Virus record (IMG/VR): IMGVR_UViG_3300015189_000035
Coordinates: 1 to 36,337 of that record
Length of the DNA stretch: 36,337 nucleotides
Origin: a virus
Strand: one strand, 5' to 3'
This document shows positions 14,054 to 19,937 of this stretch, in pieces. The notes beneath the pieces were generated by a model. That model saw only the letters and a program-made list of their open reading frames with translations. It searched no databases and was not told where the DNA came from. Position 1 is the stretch's first letter. Each line of letters opens with the position of its first letter. The translations under genes and the position numbers were made by a program.

Positions 14054-15297
14054 AGATCGGCTCCCTGTTCTCTGGGTACGGCGGGCTCGACATGGGCGTG
14101 CAAGCCGTGCTCGGTGGCGAGACAGCATGGTTCGTGGAGTTCGCGGAAGCGCCATCGAAGATCCTTGCGCACCACTGGCCCGACGTGCCGAACTACCACG
14201 ATGTGACGGCGGTGGACTGGTCGACGGTCGAGCCGGTGGACATCCTCACGGGTGGCTTCCCCTGCCAGGATGTGTCCCTCGCCGGCGCTCGAGCAGGGCT
14301 CATGGAGGGCACGCGCTCTGGGCTGTGGTCCGAATACGCGAAGGCCATCGACGTGTTGCGCCCATCACTTGTGCTGATCGAGAACGTGCGCGGGCTGCTG
14401 TCCGCCAGAACGATGGAGGAAGTCAATGAGGCGGATAGCGATCTGGAATGGGAGTCGGGAAGCGTGGGAGTCCCCGATGGGGTCGATCGACCTGTTCTCA
14501 ACGCATTCGGACGTGTACTTGGAGACCTGGCCGAGCTCGGGTACATGGGACGGTGGCTCGGCATTCGAGCTGCCGATGCCGGTGCTCCCCACGGCCGGTT
14601 CCGCGTCTTCATACTTGCCTACCCCGCAGGGCGGGAAGACACCGGAGCAAGTCGCGACGATGCGCGCGAAGGGGCATGGGGTCTGGAACCTGAACGAGGT
14701 GGTCTTCCCGACGCCCCGAGCCAGCCGGGGAGCACCGGGCACGGAGACGATGTATCGGCTCGGAGCAGTGCGCGACGACTCGACGCGACCGCAGGGACAA
14801 GTTCTGCTGAAGACGCCGACCTCGCAGTTGGGGGTGAACGGCGGCTCCCAGCACCCGGACAAGCGCAAGGAGGGCGGTCACGGACCGACGTTGGCCGACG
14901 AGGTGGAGCACCTTCTGCCTACTCCCGTTGTGACGGACGCTGCTGGAACGCGGAAACTCCACTGGCGCGAGGACCGCGAGAAGCGTGTAGCTGCAATGAG
15001 ATCGCGTGGGGTCCGTACGAACTAGCGATCCATCGTTGGGAAGGTGTCGCGGGGCGTTCCGCTCCTGCGCCAACACAGCCTGATGGCCGGGATGGTGCGC
15101 ACCGACTCTCTGCCGTGTTCGTCGAGTTCATGATGGGCCTGCCCGCCGGCCATGTCACAGACCCCGCGATCGGTCTGACCCGCAACGAGCAACTGAAGGC
15201 ACTCGGCAACGGTGTCGTCCCCCAGCAGGCAGCCCTGGCGCTGTCACTGCTAATGCATGAACCGCACCAAGCACGTACAGAGGATACGAACGCATGA
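14050..15297 (+). CDS. DNA (cytosine-5) methyltransferase
   Basis: 415 aa. Methyl-donor motif I is LFSGYGGLDMG (6-16), motif IV PCQ has catalytic Cys72 (TGGFPCQDVS), motif VI is ENV (111-113), motif VIII is GAPHGRFRVFILA (178-190) and motifs IX-X end in RNEQLKALGNGVVPQQAALA. The target recognition region (about 195-330) is low-complexity. Start at 14050 from the ATGA overlap. It uses S-adenosylmethionine to methylate cytosine C5, probably guarding phage DNA against host restriction; no cognate endonuclease is visible. A 199-codon ORF lies in its +1 frame, so part of this coding sequence is doubly constrained. Confidence 0.92.
   Translation: MKIGSLFSGYGGLDMGVQAVLGGETAWFVEFAEAPSKILAHHWPDVPNYHDVTAVDWSTVEPVDILTGGFPCQDVSLAGARAGLMEGTRSGLWSEYAKAIDVLRPSLVLIENVRGLLSARTMEEVNEADSDLEWESGSVGVPDGVDRPVLNAFGRVLGDLAELGYMGRWLGIRAADAGAPHGRFRVFILAYPAGREDTGASRDDAREGAWGLEPERGGLPDAPSQPGSTGHGDDVSARSSARRLDATAGTSSAEDADLAVGGERRLPAPGQAQGGRSRTDVGRRGGAPSAYSRCDGRCWNAETPLARGPREACSCNEIAWGPYELAIHRWEGVAGRSAPAPTQPDGRDGAHRLSAVFVEFMMGLPAGHVTDPAIGLTRNEQLKALGNGVVPQQAALALSLLMHEPHQARTEDTNA
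14426..15025 (+). CDS. nested +1-frame gene inside the methyltransferase, LPTP-repeat protein
   Basis: 199 aa, wholly inside the methyltransferase gene in its +1 frame. GGAGG (14415-14419) lies 6 nt before the ATG. The product has recurring LPTP-type phrases (SYLPTPQGG, VVFPTPRAS, LKTPTSQLG, LLPTPVVTD), plus TWPSSGTWDGGSAFELPMP and LADEVEHLLPTP. I recall such LPTP phrases from annotated phage proteins and from regions next to methyltransferases, so this frame does not look random. The two frames are linked because LPTPT in one reads ADTDG-like in another. Function unknown. It could be an artefact of biased codons in the target-recognition region, hence the moderate score. Confidence 0.5.
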   Translation: MRRIAIWNGSREAWESPMGSIDLFSTHSDVYLETWPSSGTWDGGSAFELPMPVLPTAGSASSYLPTPQGGKTPEQVATMRAKGHGVWNLNEVVFPTPRASRGAPGTETMYRLGAVRDDSTRPQGQVLLKTPTSQLGVNGGSQHPDKRKEGGHGPTLADEVEHLLPTPVVTDAAGTRKLHWREDREKRVAAMRSRGVRTN

Positions 15298-15788
15298 GTC
15301 ATTTCGCTAACCGCCCGATCCCGCCGAAGACGGCACGAAAGTTCGCCCTGGCCTATCTGTTGGACGAGGAGACTGGGTGCTGGAACACCACTTACTCGGT
15401 CGCCAAGCGCGGCAACGGCTACGCGCAGGCATCGTGGCAGGATGACGGGCGCGCTTACGGCACCGGGGCGCACCGGGCTGCCTGGACGTATTGGAATGGT
15501 CCGATCCCAGACGGGATGACGATCGATCACATGTGCAAAAACCGTGCCTGCGTAAACCCGGACCGTCTTCGGATGCTGACCAACTCGCAGAATGCGCGAC
15601 GGCAGTACGGCCGTGACTGGCCGCTCGGTGAGTGCATCAACGGCCACCCGGATTCCATGCAAGAGACCGTGCACTGGGCTGGCAAGACCCGTCAGATGTG
15701 CCGTCCGTGCCAGGACGAACGCAACCGCGTGGGCATGATCAAGATGAAAGCCAAACGTGAGGCTGAGAAGCAGGAGAAGGCCGCATGA
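15294..15788 (+). CDS. HNH homing-type endonuclease
   Basis: 164 aa, ATGA overlap with the methyltransferase. Contains TGCWNTTYSVAKRGNGYAQA, TGAHRAAWTYWNGPIPDGMT, the HNH core DHMCKNRACVNPDRLRMLT and a C-terminal zinc motif (CINGHPDS, CRPCQDER). These match phage-borne free-standing HNH nucleases that cut DNA lacking the gene. It is the intact relative of the frameshifted gene at 11234. It could also be a structure-specific nuclease. The C-terminus is Lys-rich and probably DNA-binding. Confidence 0.85.
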   Translation: MSHFANRPIPPKTARKFALAYLLDEETGCWNTTYSVAKRGNGYAQASWQDDGRAYGTGAHRAAWTYWNGPIPDGMTIDHMCKNRACVNPDRLRMLTNSQNARRQYGRDWPLGECINGHPDSMQETVHWAGKTRQMCRPCQDERNRVGMIKMKAKREAEKQEKAA

Positions 15789-15841
15789 AACGTTTTGTGC
15801 AAGATCTCGTTGATTCGGGTTCTGAGAAAAGTGTCACATGA

Positions 15842-15873
15842 TGTTGCGCACAAGTGTCGCACCGTGTTACAGT
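15842..15873 (+). promoter_or_regulatory. second repressor-like operator with a leaderless promoter
   Basis: TGTTGCGCACAA (15842-15853) repeats the 12-mer over the repressor promoter (3381-3392, other strand). TTGCGC (15844-15849), 18 bp, TACAGT (15868-15873), then 6 nt to the ATG at 15880. No ribosome site, so the mRNA is probably leaderless. It would place a short operon (15880-16644) under control of the phage repressor, or use the motif simply as -35. Confidence 0.6.
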
Positions 15874-15879
15874 CTCGGT

Positions 15880-16098
15880 ATGAGCAAAACGATCCAGACC
15901 CCGAACTTCACCACCGCCTACCGCAACCAGTTCGCAGCAGTCGGCAACTTCGACGAGATCACCGCACAAGCCGTCGCCGACCAGCAGGCAGGCATCACCG
16001 CCTACAAAGCAGCCAAGCAGTACGCGACCGTCGCCGAACAAAGCCACTACTTCAACGCATGGTGCGAGTCGATCAAGATCAACGGTCCGACCCGATGA
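15880..16098 (+). CDS. small protein, first gene of a regulated operon
   Basis: 72 aa, starting 6 nt after the -10 TACAGT and lacking a Shine-Dalgarno. An in-frame ATG at 15838 lies upstream of the promoter and is unlikely to be used. Helical (GNFDEITAQAVADQQAGITA; YKAAKQYATVAEQSHYFNAW). No family recognised. Confidence 0.65.
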   Translation: MSKTIQTPNFTTAYRNQFAAVGNFDEITAQAVADQQAGITAYKAAKQYATVAEQSHYFNAWCESIKINGPTR

Positions 16099-16271
16099 AC
16101 ACCCTCGACGCACTCCGCCGCAACGCGAAGCTCCGTGCAGGTCTCGTCGCTGACCGAGACGCCCTGATATTGAAGGCGAAGGACCAGGGCACACCCGTGG
16201 TCCACATCGCGGAAGCGGTCGGACTCACACGTCAGCAAGTCCACCGCATCATCGCAGAAGGGAGCAAGTGA
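16095..16271 (+). CDS. small helix-turn-helix protein, candidate late regulator
   Basis: 58 aa, ATGA overlap. The C-terminal half is a clear HTH: GTPVVHIAEAVGLTRQQVHR IIAEG, like the HTH_7/homeodomain-type of resolvases and small regulators. It is the last recognisable regulator before the late genes and about 330 bp upstream of the candidate late promoter, so it may activate or repress it. That link is inference. Confidence 0.7.
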   Translation: MNTLDALRRNAKLRAGLVADRDALILKAKDQGTPVVHIAEAVGLTRQQVHRIIAEGSK

Positions 16272-16447
16272 TGTACGTCTGGGCACTCACTTACTACGAC
16301 CAATCGGCAACACTCTCGGACATCTTCACGACCGAGGCGCTCGCACTTGAGGCGCAGGCCAGCAAAGCGACCCCTGAGAAGTACGGGGTGGGTCAGTGGT
16401 ACGTCACCGGAAGCAAACTAGCGAGTTTGCCCCCGGAGGAATCATGA
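16271..16447 (+). CDS. small protein of unknown function
   Basis: 58 aa, one-base TGATG overlap with the HTH gene, ATGA overlap with the next. Starts MYVWALTYYDQSATLSDIFT and contains KYGVGQWYVTGSKLASLP. Looks like a small alpha/beta protein. Not recognised. Confidence 0.6.
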   Translation: MYVWALTYYDQSATLSDIFTTEALALEAQASKATPEKYGVGQWYVTGSKLASLPPEES

Positions 16448-16644
16448 GCACCATCAAGGTCGGAGAGACCGTTCGCTTGCTGGATCGGCGAAACGTCGAG
16501 TACGGAACCGTATGGTCGATCTCATCGGCACCACGGCCGGACGACGAGACTAACCGCAGTTCTCTAGCGACGCGCCGATGCATCACCCACCGACATTACT
16601 TACACCGGTGTAGTTCAACTGCTACAGTGAAGGCACGGTTCTAG
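16444..16644 (+). CDS. small hypothetical protein, doubtful C-terminus
   Basis: 66 aa as read. The first ~38 residues (TIKVGETVRLLDRRNVEYGT) look like a real SH3-like protein. The last ~25 are Arg/His/Cys-rich and run through the promoter region. The true protein may be shorter because of a frameshift, for example in the segment near 16545. Confidence 0.5.
   Translation: MSTIKVGETVRLLDRRNVEYGTVWSISSAPRPDDETNRSSLATRRCITHRHYLHRCSSTATVKARF
16600..16628 (+). promoter_or_regulatory. candidate late promoter with palindromic operator
   Basis: An extended -10, TGCTACAGT (16620-16628), lies 17 bp downstream of a poor -35 (TTACAC). A perfect 12-bp palindrome, TACACCGGTGTA (16601-16612), overlaps the -35. 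The weak -35 plus palindrome suggests control by a bound regulator. It is placed right before the packaging and structural genes. Confidence 0.5.
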
Positions 16645-16665
16645 GACTATGTCCCGAACACAGAC

Positions 16666-16696
16666 AAGGCTCCACTCCGGTGGGGCTTTCGTCGTT
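16666..16696 (+). terminator. hairpin terminator just after the candidate late promoter
   Basis: A 10-bp stem with two G-U pairs (16666-16675 with 16680-16689), a 4-nt loop, then TTTCGTCGTTT. A transcript from the promoter at 16600-16628 would be only about 55-60 nt. Late genes lie past it, so read-through or antitermination may be needed. Confidence 0.55.
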
Positions 16697-16783
16697 TAAC
16701 CCTCTGTCGGGGTTCGGGGCGACGACCCACGCTCACACCTCAGCCGTCGCCCCACATCAAACTCACCTCGAAAAGGAGCCGTC

Positions 16784-16906
16784 ATGGCTGACACGAAGAA
16801 GGACGACGAAACGCCCGAGGTGAAAATCCCGGCCGAGGAAGCACCCCGCGAATCGACCAAGCCTGCCGGCTCTGGCTACGACCAGGAAACCGGCGCATTC
16901 CTCTAA
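16784..16906 (+). CDS. tiny charged protein at start of late operon
   Basis: 40 aa, with AAAAGGAG 5-12 nt upstream. Lys/Glu-rich N-terminus (MADTKKDDETPEVKIPAEEA) and an ending YDQETGAFL. Probably disordered. No family recognised; the strong ribosome site supports it. Confidence 0.6.
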   Translation: MADTKKDDETPEVKIPAEEAPRESTKPAGSGYDQETGAFL

Positions 16907-16909
16907 ACA

Positions 16910-17284
16910 ATGCCTACGTCGCCCCCGTCACTGTGCACTAAGGGATGCGGAACGCTGGTCTATTCAGGCGGACAATGCCCAACCTGCCTCGCAGAAACCA
17001 GAGCAGAACGCGACCACGGCAGACCCGGCAGCACCGCACGCGGCTACGACAGCAGATGGCAACGAACACGCGCCGACTACCTCGCCGACCACACGACCTG
17101 CGAATGCGAAGAATGCGCCGCCCTCCCATTCTGGAACCGACCAGCAGCAACAGACGTCGACCACATAGACGGACAAGGACCACACGGCCCACGAGGACAC
17201 GACTTCACCAACCTGCAAGCACTCACCCACGGACACCACTCACGCAAGACAGCACTCCACGACGGAGGCTTCGGACGACGATGA
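16910..17284 (+). CDS. terminase-associated HNH endonuclease
   Basis: 124 aa. Two zinc pairs at the N-terminus (CTKGCG, CPTC) and CECEEC, then DVDHIDGQGPHGPRGH, DFTNLQALTHGHHSRKTA with the HNH His/Asn/His residues. GYDSRWQRTRADYL is the usual phrase in HNH proteins encoded beside terminase. In HK97-like phages such an HNH nicks DNA together with the terminase during cos cleavage. Codon use differs sharply from the next genes: T-poor, rich in A- and C-ending codons and AGA. Confidence 0.9.
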   Translation: MPTSPPSLCTKGCGTLVYSGGQCPTCLAETRAERDHGRPGSTARGYDSRWQRTRADYLADHTTCECEECAALPFWNRPAATDVDHIDGQGPHGPRGHDFTNLQALTHGHHSRKTALHDGGFGRR

Positions 17285-17424
17285 GTCAACATGCCGGGTG
17301 GGGGGATCAAATCGCTACAACCTCGCGACGCTAGACCGTCCGGGCAGTAAAACGTGCTGCGTCTCAACTGTGGGACCCCCTTTGAAAATCCCGCCCAGGT
17401 TCGGGAATACCCCTTGGAGGTTTG
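17285..17424. other. cos: candidate cos / packaging start region
   Basis: A 140-bp gap between HNH and terminase genes. It has a G-tract (GGGTGGGGGG, 17296-17305), ATCAAATCGCTACAACCTCG, CTAGACCGTCCGGGCAG, and GGGACCCCC then TTTGAAAATCCC. From memory, G-tract plus GACCG elements often follow terminase-linked HNH genes. No convincing gene is present. The assignment rests on position. Confidence 0.45.
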
Positions 17425-17577
17425 ATGTACGCAACGATGCTGCATGATGGCCGCGAATGCTCTGAGTCGGCTCCTGCCGTTCGGGTGTCTCCTCAGCCGA
17501 AGGGCGTTGGGGTTGCCCTATTCACTTGCCCGCTGTGTGGTGCGATAGCGACTACGACCCGGAGCTACCATGGCTAG
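17425..17577 (+). CDS. small protein with a CPLC motif before terminase
   Basis: 50 aa, GGAGG (17416-17420) 4 nt before the ATG. It ends FTCPLCGAIATTTRSYHG, with a single CxxC and an upstream Cys, so a partial zinc ribbon is possible. It overlaps the start of terS by 8 nt in another frame. Function unknown. Confidence 0.6.
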   Translation: MYATMLHDGRECSESAPAVRVSPQPKGVGVALFTCPLCGAIATTTRSYHG

Positions 17578-18025
17578 CCCGCAGCCGAAGCCGCCGACTC
17601 TGAAGTTGATCGAGGGCCGTGGTCATGGGCGTGACTCTGGCGGTCGACTGGTTCCGCAGACTCCGAAGTTCAAGCGTCTGCCGCCGGAGGCTCCTGCATG
17701 GTTGCCGGCTGAGGCTGCTGCTGAGTGGGAGCGTGTTGTCCCTGAGCTCGCACGTCTCGAACTGTTGAAGCCGGTCGATCGTGCGTCGCTCACGGCGTAT
17801 TGCCTGACTTGGGATCGGCTTGTTGAGGCTCAGCGGCTGGTCACTCAGGATGGTGTGTTGGGTGAGAACTCGCAGGGCATTGTTCGGCATCCGGCGGTTG
17901 CGGTCGTTGAGGCTGCGTCGAAGGAGCTGCGTGCGTGGGCTTCGGAGTTCGGCTTCACGCCGTCTGCGGAGAACAAGCTTGCGGTGAAGGAGTCTGGCGA
18001 TGCCGAGGACGATATCTTCGCCTGA
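17570..18025 (+). CDS. terS: terminase small subunit, P27 family
   Basis: 151 aa. KPPTLKLIEGRGHGRDSGGR, PPEAPAWLPAEAAAEWERVV, and LTAYCLTWDRLVEAQRLVTQ followed by HPAVAVVEAASKELRAWASE are hallmarks of the P27 small terminase family. It binds the packaging site and guides the large subunit. Usual length. The large-subunit gene begins inside its last 26 nt. Confidence 0.92.
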   Translation: MASPQPKPPTLKLIEGRGHGRDSGGRLVPQTPKFKRLPPEAPAWLPAEAAAEWERVVPELARLELLKPVDRASLTAYCLTWDRLVEAQRLVTQDGVLGENSQGIVRHPAVAVVEAASKELRAWASEFGFTPSAENKLAVKESGDAEDDIFA

Positions 18026-19697
18026 TCTGAAGCTGTCCCCGGAAGTGCGGTGGTATCTCGAGTCGCGCGGAATCCCGTTTCCTGAGTCCAGTCCGCTGAT
18101 CAAGACGCCCGAGCCGTCGCAGGTGAAGGGTGCACTGTTCGATGCCGATCGTGTCGACAAGGTCCTTCAGGCGTTCGGTCAGCTGCGGCACACGCAGGGT
18201 CAGTGGGCAGGAACACCGCTGAAGCCTGATCCGTGGCAGGTTGCCTACATTCTCGCGCCCGTCTTCGGGTGGGTGCAGTGGGATTCAGATTCGGACTCCT
18301 GGGTTCGGATCATTCGGAAGCTATACGTCGATGTGCCGCGCAAGAATGGGAAGTCGACTCTCCTCGGTGGCATCGCTGTGTACATGGCATGCGCTGATGG
18401 TGAGCCCGGTGCGCAGGTTGTCACGGCGGCGACGTCGGAGAAGCAGGCTCGGTTCGTTTTCGATCCGATCAAGATGCTCGCGACGAAGTCGCCGGCGTTG
18501 GCTCGGCATGTACGTCCGGTCGGTAGGAAGATCCTTCATCCTTCGTCGGGGTCGTACATCGAGGTTGTGTCGTCTGTTGCGGATGCTCAGCATGGTGCGA
18601 ACATCCATTGCTCCGTCGTTGACGAGCTCCATGTCCACAAGACGGCTGACCTGGTTGAGACGATTGAGACTGGCACTGGTTCACGCCGGCAGCCGTTGTC
18701 GGCGATCATCACGACCGCGGACTCGGGGAAGAAGAACACGATCTACTCCCGCCGCCGCGAGTACATCGAGCAGCTCGCACGCCGAGCGATCAAGGACCCG
18801 TCCACATACGGGGTTGTGTTCGCGGCGGAGAAGACCGATGACCCGTTCGATGAGTTAACTTGGAAGAAGGCGAACCCGGGTTACGGGATCAGCCCGACGC
18901 GGTCGTACATGCGGTCCGCTGCAGCGCAGGCCCAGCAGTCGCCCGCGGACCTCGCTTCGTATCTGCGCCTGCATCTGGGGTTGCGAACGAAGCAGGAGTC
19001 GAAGTACCTCGACATGGACGTCTGGGACCGAAATGCTTCCCTGGTGTACGAGGACAAGCTCGCCGGCCGTCAGGCCTATGGTGGCCTGGACCTTGCCTCC
19101 ACGTCTGACCTCTGCGCTCTGGCGTGGATCTTCCCTGCCCCGGTCGGGTTTGACGTGCTCTGGCGGATGTGGACTCCGGAAGCGAACCTCGAGGCCCTCG
19201 ACAAGCGCACCGCCGGTGCAGCCACCGTCTGGGTGCGTGAGGGGTTCCTGACGCTCACCCCGGGGAACGTGGCGGACTACGACTTCATCCGGACGCAGAT
19301 CAACGCGGATCGGGAAGCGTTTGATGTCCGTGGTCTCGCTTATGACCCGTGGAACTCGTCGCAGCTGGTCAACGACCTGGTTTCCGATGGCACTCCGATG
19401 GTGAAGACACGTCAGGGTCTCGTTACGTTGTCTGCGCCGACGAAGGAACTGCAGAAGGTTCTGATGGAGGGCACTGCTGAGCGGCCGATCTTCCGCCACG
19501 GTGGCAATCCTGCGGCACGGTGGCAGGCGGACAACTTCGCAGTCGCGATGGATGCTGCCGGCAACGTGAAGCCGGACAAGGCGAACGCGGCGGACAAGAT
19601 CGACGCGATCGCCGCTGCCATCAACGCCATGTCCCTTGTACTTGCCATGGAGCCGAAGAAGGCATCCGTCTACGAAAGCGACGCTGTCGCGATGTAA
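18000..19697 (+). CDS. terL: terminase large subunit
   Basis: 565 aa. The ATPase part has a Q-like DPWQ (77-80), Walker A VPRKNGKST (112-120), Walker B SVVDE (Asp208-Glu209) and coupling motif IITTADSG (236-243). The nuclease part begins at YGGLDLASTSDLCALAW and has LAYDPWNSS and a late ADKIDAIAAAI. These match HK97/P27-type terminases that translocate DNA into the prohead and cut it. The start at 18000 overlaps terS by 26 nt. Confidence 0.97.
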   Translation: MPRTISSPDLKLSPEVRWYLESRGIPFPESSPLIKTPEPSQVKGALFDADRVDKVLQAFGQLRHTQGQWAGTPLKPDPWQVAYILAPVFGWVQWDSDSDSWVRIIRKLYVDVPRKNGKSTLLGGIAVYMACADGEPGAQVVTAATSEKQARFVFDPIKMLATKSPALARHVRPVGRKILHPSSGSYIEVVSSVADAQHGANIHCSVVDELHVHKTADLVETIETGTGSRRQPLSAIITTADSGKKNTIYSRRREYIEQLARRAIKDPSTYGVVFAAEKTDDPFDELTWKKANPGYGISPTRSYMRSAAAQAQQSPADLASYLRLHLGLRTKQESKYLDMDVWDRNASLVYEDKLAGRQAYGGLDLASTSDLCALAWIFPAPVGFDVLWRMWTPEANLEALDKRTAGAATVWVREGFLTLTPGNVADYDFIRTQINADREAFDVRGLAYDPWNSSQLVNDLVSDGTPMVKTRQGLVTLSAPTKELQKVLMEGTAERPIFRHGGNPAARWQADNFAVAMDAAGNVKPDKANAADKIDAIAAAINAMSLVLAMEPKKASVYESDAVAM

Positions 19698-19706
19698 GGA
19701 GCTCTC

Positions 19707-19937
19707 GTGGGCCGTCGCGACAAGTTGATCCAGTCGGTTCTGCGTGAGCGGTTCATCTTCACTCTTCGCAGTGGTGCGTCGTTCGATGGTCTGTTGGTGG
19801 AGGCGGACGAGAAGTCGTTCCGCATTGCGAACGCATCCGCGGTCGACGGATCGAAGCCGTCTCAGCCTGTCGATGGTGAGTTGTTCCTTCCGCGTGACGA
19901 AGTGATCTACATGCAGAAGCCCGGGGTGAGCGCATGA
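19707..19937 (+). CDS. small Sm-like protein between terminase and portal
   Basis: 76 aa, GTG start with AAGGAG upstream. FIFTLRSGASFDGLLVEADE, then FRIANA and ELFLPRDEVIYMQKPG form a pattern like a small Sm or SH3 beta-barrel. Actinophages often hold such a gene here. Its role in head assembly is not known. Confidence 0.65.
   Translation: MGRRDKLIQSVLRERFIFTLRSGASFDGLLVEADEKSFRIANASAVDGSKPSQPVDGELFLPRDEVIYMQKPGVSA

Noticed and set aside
15785-15841. 18-codon ORF after the HNH gene
   Set aside because: Too short, runs into the promoter, and shows no support beyond an ATGA junction.
17281-17332. 16-codon ORF at the HNH stop
   Set aside because: Lies in the candidate cos region and shows no coding signal.
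16938-17445. reverse-strand ORFs over the HNH gene
   Set aside because: The gene is T-poor, so stops are rare on other frames. Products are Arg/Cys/Val-rich without motifs.
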